DNA from: Leadbetterella lacunae
GTDB taxonomy: Bacteria; Bacteroidota; Bacteroidia; Cytophagales; Spirosomataceae
Reading direction: 5' to 3'
Length of the DNA stretch: 64,000 nt
NCBI RefSeq assembly: GCF_042649125.1
Contig: NZ_JBHRYQ010000001.1
Coordinates: 3,906,001-3,970,000 of the forward strand
Part shown: positions 35,920-44,961 of the stretch, in pieces
How positions within the stretch are numbered: position 1 is the stretch's first letter
Layout of the letters: each line of letters opens with the position of its first letter
The notes under the pieces: model-generated
The model's input: only the letters and a program-made list of their open reading frames with translations
Told to the model about the DNA's origin: nothing
Databases searched by the model: none
Made by a program: the position numbers and the translations under genes

Positions 35920-37040
35920 TAACTAATATAAGTATTTTCAAATTGTTTAAAAATAATATTATTTGCAAATTCTTTCTTAGCAAGATTCCTACTAGAAGTT
36001 CCCATTTTATCCCATTTAAATTTAGACTTTAGCATATTTTTTATTGCGTTTTTAAGCTCTAGGACTGAGTGAGGTTCTACCAAAATACCATTCTGATTAT
36101 TAACTGTCAAATTGCAGCCTCCTATGTTAGTTGATATAATTGGCAATCCTGTTGCTAGAGCCTCTAAACTTGACCTAGGAATGCCCTCCCTATAATATGA
36201 AGGACAAACATAAAAATCAGCTATGGCAAAATACTTTTCAATATTATTAATTTCACTTTTTAGAATTATTTTTTTAGAATTTTTATATTTTTGAAATATG
36301 CTAATTGGAATAAATCGGTTATTCTTTAATTTATGACTTCCAATAACACATAATTTAATATTAGGATAATCAAATGAAAGTTCCTCAATAGCTTCTATTA
36401 ATTCTAAAATTCCTTTCTGAACTAATAATCTAGATACATATAAAATAAAGATATCATTCTCTTCAATAATAATTTCTTTTCTAATTTCAGCAATATTATA
36501 CTTCCTTTTATCGAACCTAATCAAATCAACACCAGAACCTTTGATTAACTCATATTTTTTGTAAAATAAACCTTTAAACCTTAGCTCAAGTCTATCTTCC
36601 TCATTTTGAAATATAACTTTAAAACTTTTAATGATTAATATAAAATAAACTAATTTCATAAATAAAACTCTATAATATTTGCATCCTTTCTCAGAAAACA
36701 AATATCCTAATCCGGTTATATGCAATACAATCTTACTTTTTGAAAAAAAATTAACAACAACTGTTAAAACATGTAGTTCAAATTTAAATGAATGTATAAT
36801 GGAGGGCTTAAAAGAGATAATAGCGTTAATAAGATTTAACAAATTATAAATTTTCGAATATTTAAAAACTAAAATCCCCTTTGTTTTTATAATATTTATT
36901 AACTCTGGATTAGTGTCTGGAATATAGGCTGCTACAGTATATCCTTTATGCTGAAGAAACTCCGCATATTTTAATCTAGAATTGCAAAACTCTTTAACAT
37001 TTTTTTCTAATAATAACACTCTTAGCGAATTTCTAGGCAA
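35919..37040 (-). CDS. glycosyltransferase family 4
   Basis: This 373-residue GT-B enzyme is probably cytosolic and membrane-associated. It shows the C-terminal GT4 donor-site motif REGIPRSSLEALATGLPII, with the EX7E-type spacing, and GSGVDLIRF near the domain border. It resembles PglA-type GalNAc transferases of cell-surface glycans. It would extend the lipid-linked repeat unit. The donor and linkage cannot be read from sequence. Confidence 0.88.
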   Translation of the reverse strand: MPRNSLRVLLLEKNVKEFCNSRLKYAEFLQHKGYTVAAYIPDTNPELINIIKTKGILVFKYSKIYNLLNLINAIISFKPSIIHSFKFELHVLTVVVNFFSKSKIVLHITGLGYLFSEKGCKYYRVLFMKLVYFILIIKSFKVIFQNEEDRLELRFKGLFYKKYELIKGSGVDLIRFDKRKYNIAEIRKEIIIEENDIFILYVSRLLVQKGILELIEAIEELSFDYPNIKLCVIGSHKLKNNRFIPISIFQKYKNSKKIILKSEINNIEKYFAIADFYVCPSYYREGIPRSSLEALATGLPIISTNIGGCNLTVNNQNGILVEPHSVLELKNAIKNMLKSKFKWDKMGTSSRNLAKKEFANNIIFKQFENTYIS

Positions 37041-37071
37041 AATAAATTTATTATTTGATTGTTTATTCGGA

Positions 37072-38190
37072 TTATTTAGTAGCTATTTTAGAGTAAACTT
37101 TAAAAGTCTCTAAATACATATTTTCAATAGTAAACTTTTCCAAAAAAAGTTTTCGTGAATTATTTCCCATTTGTATTCTTAACTCTTCATTTGATAACAA
37201 ATATCTAAGGGCATTTGAAAGTTCCGAAATGTTTTTTCGACCTACAAGGATACCATTATATCCAGCTATAACCTCCTCTTTAATTCCGTCTAAATTAGTT
37301 GCAATAATTGGTAAATTGAAAGACATACCCTCTAATATGGAAAGAGGCAACCCTTCCCAATTAGTAGATAACACCATTATTTTAGAGCTTTCCAAAAAGG
37401 CATGAACGTTATTTATTGCTCCAGTAAATATAATTCTATTTTCTAAATTTAGGGATACAACTAATTCTTTCATCTCATTTAATAACGGCCCGTCACCAAT
37501 AAAATATGCTTCCCATTCAAAGTCTACAATATTCTTTAAAGACATAATTAAGGTAAAATAGTCTTTTTGAGGTCTAAAACCCGCAACCATAACTAATCGT
37601 TTATTTAATCCAGTTCTTACATCTTCTTTATTTATTATAGGCTCATTTCTTTTATTCAAATCATTAATACCATTGTAAATAACCTCAATTTTAGATTGAT
37701 TTGCAACACCTTTCTTTATGGCATAAGATTTACTACTATGAGATACACAGATAATCTTATTTGAAATTAGACCCATTAGTCGCTCAACCTGCAAGAAAAA
37801 AAAGCGAGAGTAAGTATTTATGCCCTCCTCAAAAGACCACCCGTGAACAGTAAAAACATTAGGGATTTTATATAAAAAACAAACCAGCCTTACTAAAATT
37901 CCGGCTTTACTAGAATGAGAAGCGACTAAATCGGGTTTAAATTCTTTAAAAAGGATTATCAGTTTATAAAATGCTACTATATCATAATAAATATTAATAT
38001 TTCTTTTTAAAAACTTCAACTCATAAAATGATATACCTCTTAAATCTAATTCATTTGTCATATTACCTTTCGATCCCACAATAACCAAAATTTGATGCCC
38101 ATCATCTTTAAGTTTTTCTGACAAGTCTAAAACATGTTTTTGGGCACCATATAACTCATGACCCTGTGTAATAACTTGTATGATTTTCAT
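37072..38190 (-). CDS. glycosyltransferase family 4
   Basis: This 372-residue GT-B enzyme begins MKIIQVITQGHELYGAQKHV, the usual glycine-rich GT4 start, and has VFTVHGWSFEEG, VYNGIND and the donor site motif NWEGLPLSILEGMSFNLPII. It is one of three GT4 enzymes in the operon and belongs to the same leftward unit as the flippase (21 bases before it). Its linkage is unknown. Confidence 0.9.
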   Translation of the reverse strand: MKIIQVITQGHELYGAQKHVLDLSEKLKDDGHQILVIVGSKGNMTNELDLRGISFYELKFLKRNINIYYDIVAFYKLIILFKEFKPDLVASHSSKAGILVRLVCFLYKIPNVFTVHGWSFEEGINTYSRFFFLQVERLMGLISNKIICVSHSSKSYAIKKGVANQSKIEVIYNGINDLNKRNEPIINKEDVRTGLNKRLVMVAGFRPQKDYFTLIMSLKNIVDFEWEAYFIGDGPLLNEMKELVVSLNLENRIIFTGAINNVHAFLESSKIMVLSTNWEGLPLSILEGMSFNLPIIATNLDGIKEEVIAGYNGILVGRKNISELSNALRYLLSNEELRIQMGNNSRKLFLEKFTIENMYLETFKVYSKIATK

Positions 38191-38211
38191 AGTATATATA
38201 ATGTAAATTAT

Positions 38212-39447
38212 TTACATATTTATGTAAAGTTTATTAAATAAATATTTGAATCTTACGATTGTATAGTAAGATCCTAGTATTAAAGAAAGAAAAACTGATA
38301 TAACTATTCCAATACTTTTAAAGAAAAAACCAAATATTAAACCTAATAAGATTATGACTATTGACATAATAATATGAGATATTAAATTAACATTAATATA
38401 TCCCAATCCAATTGAACTAAAATAAGCAGGGGCTGATAATGAATTAATCATCCAACCTAAATTCAAAAGACCGAATATTATTAAAAATATATAATCGACT
38501 TTATCAAAAAAGTAAAAAGAAACAAATGGAGATGTAATAAATAAAACAACAAATGAAATCAAAGTGAATTGAAATATTCTTTTTGAAATATTCAGATACT
38601 CTTTACGGAAAAAGAATTTATCTCTGGCAGCAATAGGCCCAAGATATTGAACCGAAGAAACAAGAAGATTTCTAACCAATAGAATAAACTTATTGCTAAT
38701 TTCATAATAAGATAGGCCTTCAATATTTCCAAAATAATTTAGAAAATATTTAATTGTAGGTTCGAAGAAAAAATTTAAAAATGAAATTATTTGACTTTTT
38801 CCTCCATATCTAAGAAATAAAACGATATAAGTTTTTCTAATAAAGTTTTTATTGTATGAAATTTCTTTTGAAAAATAAAAAAGAAGGGTTAGAATGACTG
38901 TATTTTGAATAATAGTGGCCCATAGTAAACCATAAATTCCATTATCTTTTAAAAAAATAAAATACACTAATATTAAAATTATGTTTCCTAGTATTTGAAT
39001 ATAATTTCTAGTATAAATTTTATTTTTACTATCAAGGTATGAATAGAAACACGAATTGATGGCTAATAATAGAATTAAAAAGAAATTAAATTTTAAGCAA
39101 ATTTTTAATAAACTAAAGTTTACTATATTATATATTGAACTGAATAAATAAAAACTTAAAGACCCAATGATCAAATAGGTTATAATAGCAAACACAACAG
39201 AAAAAGATATGCCCATCATGAATAGTTTGCCTACATTTAAAGAATCTAATTTAGGTACATACTTAATGAAAACCGCATTCATATTTGAAGCAGATATATT
39301 AGCAATATTAGTAAATGATGAGATTGTTATCCACACAGAAAAGACATATAGCGGATTACTAGAAAGTATTATTTTATATAAAATAAATATTGAAGCCCCA
39401 TTGACCAATACTTGGAGTACCGAACTACTTATGTTTTTATTTTTCAA
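38212..39447 (-). CDS. polysaccharide flippase, Wzx-like
   Basis: This 411-residue protein has about twelve hydrophobic helices and few charged residues, as in the MOP superfamily of lipid-linked oligosaccharide flippases. No short motif is diagnostic; the call rests on topology, length and its place between a methyltransferase and glycosyltransferases. It would move the finished undecaprenyl-linked repeat unit to the periplasmic side. It overlaps the FkbM gene by 11 bases. Confidence 0.82.
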   Translation of the reverse strand: MKNKNISSSVLQVLVNGASIFILYKIILSSNPLYVFSVWITISSFTNIANISASNMNAVFIKYVPKLDSLNVGKLFMMGISFSVVFAIITYLIIGSLSFYLFSSIYNIVNFSLLKICLKFNFFLILLLAINSCFYSYLDSKNKIYTRNYIQILGNIILILVYFIFLKDNGIYGLLWATIIQNTVILTLLFYFSKEISYNKNFIRKTYIVLFLRYGGKSQIISFLNFFFEPTIKYFLNYFGNIEGLSYYEISNKFILLVRNLLVSSVQYLGPIAARDKFFFRKEYLNISKRIFQFTLISFVVLFITSPFVSFYFFDKVDYIFLIIFGLLNLGWMINSLSAPAYFSSIGLGYINVNLISHIIMSIVIILLGLIFGFFFKSIGIVISVFLSLILGSYYTIVRFKYLFNKLYINM

Positions 39448-40264
39448 ATTTATCTTTTAACATTTTGATATGATTGCCTTTTAAGCAGATTATTTCAGAA
39501 CCATTATAAGTCTCTAAATCAAACTGCTTCAAAAAAAAATTTTCTAAAATAAATAATTGATATGAATAACCGTTTAATATTTCTTGGTAAGATTCTATAG
39601 AGTGGCCAAAACCATAATTTGAATTTTTATTAAACTCACATAAAATAATGGGACCATTTTCATGAGATAACAAATCTCCTCCGCCTTCTAGTACTAGGAG
39701 TTCAGCACCTTCAGTATCAATTTTAATTACATCTATTTTAGATATGTTATTTTCTTTGCAATAATTATTAATTGTAGTTGATTTAATTTTGATAACCTCT
39801 CTAATCTTTTGAAGAGGCTTTTCTCCAATAGAATTATATGCATCATCTTCGCACAAATTAAACAACAATTCACCAGTGGAAGATGAAACTCCCATTTGGT
39901 TTACTTTAACGTTTTTGAATTTATTAAGATTAATATTTTGAGTCAATTTAGAATACGCATTTGGGGCAGGTTCAAATGAATGTACAAATCCAGAATTTTC
40001 CATCTTTTGTAACGCAATTAATGAATACAAACCTATATTTGCTCCAATATCAAATACGATCATATTTTTTTCAATGATTGAATTGAAAAAAAACTGCGAG
40101 TCAAGTTCAAAATAATCCAAATATATTTCTCTGTCAACTTGATTCTTTAAATTCAAATTCATTGCAAAGCCAAATTTAGTAAGATAATTTTGTTCCTTCG
40201 AAACAAAAAACAAACCAAATTCCTTAACTTTTCTAATGACAAATTTTGTTAATTTTCGAAACAT
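39437..40264 (-). CDS. FkbM family SAM-dependent methyltransferase
   Basis: This 275-residue enzyme has the SAM-binding motif VFDIGANIGLYSLIAL, then HSFEPAPNAYSKL, and KIDVIKIDTEGAELLVLEGG, all typical of the FkbM family. It probably O-methylates a sugar of the capsule repeat unit. It lies one base after the GT4 gene upstream and overlaps the flippase gene downstream. Confidence 0.9.
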   Translation of the reverse strand: MFRKLTKFVIRKVKEFGLFFVSKEQNYLTKFGFAMNLNLKNQVDREIYLDYFELDSQFFFNSIIEKNMIVFDIGANIGLYSLIALQKMENSGFVHSFEPAPNAYSKLTQNINLNKFKNVKVNQMGVSSSTGELLFNLCEDDAYNSIGEKPLQKIREVIKIKSTTINNYCKENNISKIDVIKIDTEGAELLVLEGGGDLLSHENGPIILCEFNKNSNYGFGHSIESYQEILNGYSYQLFILENFFLKQFDLETYNGSEIICLKGNHIKMLKDKFEK

Positions 40265-40265
40265 T

Positions 40266-41366
40266 TTATTTTTGATTTAATATTATTTTTAGATTGTTTA
40301 TTATTTCTTGTGGATAGTCTTTCGTTTTTGAAAAGCTATCAATAGAATTACATGAGATGAGATTAAAGAGTGCAGGATTTTTAATTATACTCTCAAATTT
40401 TAAAAAATTTTCTTCTAAAAAGATGTTTTGATTTTTAATTTTGAAATGTATGGCATTACTTAAATCTTTAGTATAGTTCGCTATTTCACCTACTGGAGTA
40501 ACTATACATACGAGACCATTTTGCATTGCTTCAACAACTGACAATGCCTGGCCTTCGTATTTACTAAGTTGGATAAAGAAACTATAATCTTTAAGCTTAT
40601 CATTTAATTCTTCGGAGTTCAAACATCCACCATAATGAGCAGAAGAAAAATTCAATTCATTACAAATTTTAAGCAATTTATTCAATGTATTATCTTCATC
40701 AGGTCCGAAAAAATCAAAAACTATTTTTCTACCTAATCTTTTTTCCAAATAACTTAAGAATCTAATAGATAAATCGATTTGTTTTACCGGATGTAGTCTT
40801 CCGTAAAAGATAAATTTAATTGTGTTATTTAAATTTAAAGTTTTTGGTTTAAGTTTACTAGATGTTGCTTTAATTACCATTGGAACAATAATACATTCAA
40901 ATTTAGCATTTTTTAGGTTAATCGAATCCTTAGATGCTTGAGAGTCAGCAAAAACAAAGTCAACAAGTTTAAAAGAAATAAGATGAATTACACTATCTAA
41001 AAAGTGTTTATATTTAGAACTGTGTTTAAAAATTATCCATTTTGTTTTTTTATTAAATAGCCTATAAAGTAATCCAATAAAAACTGATCGCCATAATGAG
41101 GTAATAATAATTTCAGGTTTTTCTTTATTTAAATAAATTAATATTTTAATAATATTGATAAAATCTAACGGAAAATTACCAGTAAATAACTTAACGTTCT
41201 TTTTAAGAAAATTAACATCAAAGGTGATACTAGGATTTATTTTATCAATTACTAAAATTTCATAATTTAAACTATTCCTAATTAATTCATTGCCTGAAAA
41301 CACTGCGTTTTCAACACCTCCAATTTTAAGGGAATGTATTATATGTATAGTTTTCTTTGGTCCCAT
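40266..41366 (-). CDS. glycosyltransferase family 4
   Basis: This 366-residue GT-B enzyme begins KTIHIIHSLKIGGVENAV, a common GT4 start, and has FYGRLHPVKQIDLSIRFL and the donor motif SKYEGQALSVVEAMQNGLVC. It overlaps the polymerase gene by 28 bases, so expression is coupled. Which sugar it adds is unknown. Confidence 0.9.
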   Translation of the reverse strand: MGPKKTIHIIHSLKIGGVENAVFSGNELIRNSLNYEILVIDKINPSITFDVNFLKKNVKLFTGNFPLDFINIIKILIYLNKEKPEIIITSLWRSVFIGLLYRLFNKKTKWIIFKHSSKYKHFLDSVIHLISFKLVDFVFADSQASKDSINLKNAKFECIIVPMVIKATSSKLKPKTLNLNNTIKFIFYGRLHPVKQIDLSIRFLSYLEKRLGRKIVFDFFGPDEDNTLNKLLKICNELNFSSAHYGGCLNSEELNDKLKDYSFFIQLSKYEGQALSVVEAMQNGLVCIVTPVGEIANYTKDLSNAIHFKIKNQNIFLEENFLKFESIIKNPALFNLISCNSIDSFSKTKDYPQEIINNLKIILNQK

Positions 41367-42619
41367 CTAGCAATTAAATTAATTAAAGCTGCTACTATCC
41401 AAATCCACGGATAATAGTAATTACCGATAAATAGATAATGAACAATGCCTGACAATAAACTGATTAATAATGAATTTCTCAATGCTAAATTTTTTATTCG
41501 AAAATTATTAATAACGGTTAAAACGAAAAACATAATAAAGAAAAACAAGCCGAATACTCCTGTCTCAAATAAAAGAACAAAATACAAACCTATTACTGGG
41601 TCGATTAAGTTAGTATCGTAAGCTGCTGGACCAAATCCGAAAAATATATTAATTAAATTTGCATCTTTAATAATTTCTAAAGCATTTTCAATTCGGTAAC
41701 TTCTATCATATCCAGAAGTAGTAGAATTAACTTTATCAACTGTAAGAGTTTGAAAAATCTCAATTAGGCTAAAATCTAATTCTAGAATTAAATATTTATT
41801 AAAAAAAATATAAGATAGAAACAAAAAAAATAAACCAAAAATTATTGTAATGCCAAATTTGAAATTTATAGCCCTAATTTTTTTTATCGAATATATAATA
41901 AAAAACATTAAACAAAATGTTCCGAAAATAACGATTCCTGCACTACTAAAAGTTAAAATAAAACAAACTATGAAAAGTAAAACATATAAATTTTTTAATG
42001 TTTGGGGAATCTTAGAAAAATCTGAGTAAAATAGGTAATAAAAAGTTATGGGAAAAAGGAGTTCCAAATAGAAAGCATAATGTCCAGATTCCTCTACAAA
42101 GGATCTCACTCTAATAAACTTACCCAAAAAAAATGGTGAATAATCTTCTACTATAGGCCTTGGTATTAACTCATCAAAACTAAAATTAAGGGTGTTTTTT
42201 AATACAAATTCAGAAAAACCAAATATTAAAGAAACTAATACTCCTATACTTACAAAAACAAGGAATTTTTTAAAAGAAATGTTATTGGGAAATATACAAA
42301 TTTCCATGCCTTTTTTTACACCTAGATATAAAACTATAATAGTGAAAAAATATGCAAAAATGTGATTATAAGGTTTATTCGACCTAAAGCTATTATGATT
42401 TAAAAAAAAACTTACTAAAACACATATTAAAAATAATATTAAAAAAACATCCTCGAAATAAAACGAAACTTTTTTTTTTTTGACTTTAAGTATAATCAAA
42501 ATAAAAAACATAATAACCGGTAAAACAATAGGAGCCGAAACAGTCCACGTTATCGAAAAAGCACTTGTAAGAGGTAAGACCAACAAAAATGCAAAAAACA
42601 AAAACCTATAGATTAACAT
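41339..42619 (-). CDS. O-antigen/capsule polymerase, Wzy-like
   Basis: This 426-residue protein has about eleven hydrophobic helices and a long outside loop (about residues 290-340) with YDRSYRIENALEII and FFGFGPAAYD, as in the O-antigen ligase/polymerase family. It would polymerise repeat units on the periplasmic face. It overlaps both neighbours (14 bases with GT2, 28 with GT4). The family is poorly conserved, so the call rests on topology, loop motif and context. Confidence 0.85.
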   Translation of the reverse strand: MLIYRFLFFAFLLVLPLTSAFSITWTVSAPIVLPVIMFFILIILKVKKKKVSFYFEDVFLILFLICVLVSFFLNHNSFRSNKPYNHIFAYFFTIIVLYLGVKKGMEICIFPNNISFKKFLVFVSIGVLVSLIFGFSEFVLKNTLNFSFDELIPRPIVEDYSPFFLGKFIRVRSFVEESGHYAFYLELLFPITFYYLFYSDFSKIPQTLKNLYVLLFIVCFILTFSSAGIVIFGTFCLMFFIIYSIKKIRAINFKFGITIIFGLFFLFLSYIFFNKYLILELDFSLIEIFQTLTVDKVNSTTSGYDRSYRIENALEIIKDANLINIFFGFGPAAYDTNLIDPVIGLYFVLLFETGVFGLFFFIMFFVLTVINNFRIKNLALRNSLLISLLSGIVHYLFIGNYYYPWIWIVAALINLIARWDQRKLYI

Positions 42620-43355
42620 ATTGAATTAACTTATAATATAACCAGATTCTAATAAAAAGAAAAGACCGTACAATAAAATTGGTTTTATATAAGTCATTTG
42701 ACTTTAAAATTAATTTTCTCTCATTATTTATTTTCCCTGATGATGTTATGCTTTCAGAATGGCTTCTAAAAACTGTTACTGTTATTTGTAAAAATTTCGA
42801 TTCATACGTTTTAGCCAAATTTAATATGTAATCAAAGTCTGAGGCATATAAATATTTTAGATTATATATATGTTTTTGTGCAATTTTTTTACTAATAAAT
42901 AGTGCAGGATGCGGAATGAAAGTACCATGGCGAGAATGTAAAATTTCTGAATATGAACATTGAAATGTATTTCTTTTACTAACTGTATTTCCTTTTAGTA
43001 TACTTAAATTTCCGTAATAGAATTCAAAGCCAAGATTCTTTTGTATTAGATTTACAATTTCTGAAATTACATAACAATTTACTAAAAAATCGTCCGAATT
43101 TAATATTAGTACAAAGTCCCCTGTAGCAATTTTTAAACCTTTATTAATTGCATCGTACATACTTTTGTCTTTTTCAGAAATAACATTAGAGATGTTAGCT
43201 TTATATTGATTTATTATTGAAAGAGTACTGTCACTTGATTTACCGTCTATTACAATATACTCAATATTATTATAGGTTTGATTAACTACAGACTCAATAG
43301 TATCTTTTATATACCTTTCTCCATTATATACAACTGTTATTATACTAATCTTCAT
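42606..43355 (-). CDS. glycosyltransferase family 2
   Basis: This 249-residue GT-A enzyme begins MKISIITVVYNGERYIKDTI and continues SVVNQTYNNIEYIVIDGKSS; the metal-binding region is LILNSDDF. It resembles WcaA/WcaE-like transferases of exopolysaccharide clusters. It is the first gene after the terminator at 43363-43400, with no visible promoter between, so its expression appears to need read-through. Confidence 0.92.
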   Translation of the reverse strand: MKISIITVVYNGERYIKDTIESVVNQTYNNIEYIVIDGKSSDSTLSIINQYKANISNVISEKDKSMYDAINKGLKIATGDFVLILNSDDFLVNCYVISEIVNLIQKNLGFEFYYGNLSILKGNTVSKRNTFQCSYSEILHSRHGTFIPHPALFISKKIAQKHIYNLKYLYASDFDYILNLAKTYESKFLQITVTVFRSHSESITSSGKINNERKLILKSNDLYKTNFIVRSFLFIRIWLYYKLIQYVNL

Positions 43356-43362
43356 TTAAAAT

Positions 43363-43400
43363 CTAAAAAATAAAGCTGCGGAAATGTTTTCCACAGCTTT
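43363..43400 (-). terminator. strong intrinsic terminator inside the capsule cluster
   Basis: On the minus strand the stem AAAGCTGTGGAAA/TTTCCGCAGCTTT (13 bp with one G-T pair, three-base loop) is followed by ATTTTTT. It ends the repeat-protein gene and lies just upstream of GT2 and the rest of the polymer operon. Read-through here may depend on the UpxY-type antiterminator. Confidence 0.88.
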
Positions 43401-43424
43401 AAATTATAAAATACATATTTATGA

Positions 43425-44855
43425 TTATTTTTTCAATAATTCAATTTCCTTTTTTAGTTCTATAACATAAAGAGTTAATTCTTCAATTTTTTCCATTAAC
43501 ATCTTACTAGTTTTAGCCAAATCTAAACCTGATTTAACTAAATCGTCGGCAGAAGGAACATTTGGAAGATGCTTATTTTTTAAAATGAACTCTTCTACTT
43601 GATTCAAAGGCAAAAGATTATAATCTTTTTCAAAAACATAATCAGCCCAATCAGTCGCAGACGATTTTAAAGCTACCTTAACTTTTTCTGTTAAAATTCC
43701 ATCTTGCACTATTAATCTGTAGCCAGTTGGTGTTGGCATTGGTGTGATTGCATCAAAATCTCCCACTGCTAAAAAACCTGTGGTTTTAGAATTCACTTTC
43801 AAAGTACTCGAAGAAAAATCACCTTTTATTAGAGGATTTGTTACATCGGAGTTTGAAATATAAAGTTTATCACTTCCAGTCTCATTATATCCTGCTCTTA
43901 ATCCGATTAAAACGTTATTTGAACCTAGCACATTTTGACCTGCATTCCTACCTATTGCAACGTTGCCGCTTCCAGAAATTGTATTATATAAAGCTCCGTC
44001 ACCAATAGCAACGTTCCTGTTTCCAGTTGTTGCACTTTTCATTGACTCATAACCTATTACAACATTTCCATCGCCAGTTGTATTATTCCCTAACGAAAAA
44101 CCTCCAACTGCAGTGTTATAACTTCCGGTGGTATTTAAATTCATTGAATTATACCCCATAGCCAAATTAAAAGTTGCAGTAGTACTATTCTGTAAAGCCA
44201 ATCCTCCCAGACCAACATTCCCGCTTCCTGTGGTATTTGAAAATAGTGATTGAGTTCCAATCGCCACATTATATTGTCCTGTACTAGTAGATCTCATCGC
44301 AGATCCACCCAATGCTACATTGTACGAACCAGAAGTTGCACTATTCAAGGCCTGATTCCCCATTGCTAAGTTATTTACTGCGGTTGTTAACGCTATTCCC
44401 GCTTGATATCCAAATAATGTATTCCCATTACCAAAATCAATAAATCCTGATCTTTGATTATTGACTCTAAATGCTAAAGAAGCACCATCTGTTGTTCCTA
44501 GGAAATTGGAGGAAGGATTCGTTCCAGCATCTCCAGTTTTTGACCAATTTGCAACGTCTAAAGTTACTGACTTAGCCTCTCCTTCAGTGAGGGCTCTATT
44601 CCATTTCTTTCCATCAAATGAATATTCTCCAGGAGTTCCATCTGTTTGATAAATCTTAAGTCCTATGGCTGGGTTTAAGATAGCATCTCTATCAGAGATA
44701 CTCATTCTAGGAATCAATAGACCTTTGCTGCTTGATGATAAATCTAAAATTGCAGAATTGTCCGGTTTTACTGTGCCAATTCCTACACTCCCATTTTGGG
44801 CAATAGCACCAACTGATAACCCTGCTAATAATAAGGATAAAATTTTCGTTTTCAT
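43425..44855 (-). CDS. secreted repeat protein with 17-residue head-like repeats and C-terminal coiled coil
   Basis: This 476-residue protein has a signal peptide (residues 1-19, ending GAIA), an N-terminal part common in Bacteroidota tail-fibre-like proteins (GSVGIGTVKPDNSAILDLSS), eight exact-length 17-residue repeats of the form NVAIGxxSLxxxTTGxG (162-297), two partial repeats, and a C-terminal part with KHLPNVPSADDLVKSGLDLA and a coiled coil of E, L and K heptads. The repeats resemble YadA-type trimeric beta-roll heads, so a trimeric surface fibre is likely. No T9SS or autotransporter anchor is seen. It is embedded in the capsule cluster, between the Wzz gene and GT2. Confidence 0.8.
   Translation of the reverse strand: MKTKILSLLLAGLSVGAIAQNGSVGIGTVKPDNSAILDLSSSSKGLLIPRMSISDRDAILNPAIGLKIYQTDGTPGEYSFDGKKWNRALTEGEAKSVTLDVANWSKTGDAGTNPSSNFLGTTDGASLAFRVNNQRSGFIDFGNGNTLFGYQAGIALTTAVNNLAMGNQALNSATSGSYNVALGGSAMRSTSTGQYNVAIGTQSLFSNTTGSGNVGLGGLALQNSTTATFNLAMGYNSMNLNTTGSYNTAVGGFSLGNNTTGDGNVVIGYESMKSATTGNRNVAIGDGALYNTISGSGNVAIGRNAGQNVLGSNNVLIGLRAGYNETGSDKLYISNSDVTNPLIKGDFSSSTLKVNSKTTGFLAVGDFDAITPMPTPTGYRLIVQDGILTEKVKVALKSSATDWADYVFEKDYNLLPLNQVEEFILKNKHLPNVPSADDLVKSGLDLAKTSKMLMEKIEELTLYVIELKKEIELLKK
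43965..44372 (-). repeat. 51-bp coding repeats (eight units)
   Basis: Eight tandem 17-codon units make up residues 162-297 of the fibre-like protein without any length change. Their DNA is partly similar, so repeat number could change by slippage or recombination. Confidence 0.85.
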
Positions 44856-44887
44856 ATTTTTGTAAATTTAATGTCTAAAATGTTTAT

Positions 44888-44918
44888 CAAATATATCCTA
44901 TATTTATTCCCAAATATA
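44888..44918 (-). promoter_or_regulatory. two possible -7 elements before the repeat protein gene
   Basis: The minus strand carries TATATTTG twice, at 44895-44888 and 44918-44911, both exact matches to TAnnTTTG. Well-spaced TTG elements are not clear. The repeat protein may thus have its own promoter in addition to read-through from the Wzz gene. Confidence 0.4.
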
Positions 44919-44961
44919 TTTTTTTGATGAAATTTTATTAAATGGTGTTTAATGCTAAATG

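Noticed and set aside
43965..44372. Regular 51-bp spacing considered as a possible CRISPR or satellite array
   Set aside because: The units are in-frame codons of one protein, diverged between copies, without identical repeats and unique spacers; no cas gene is present.
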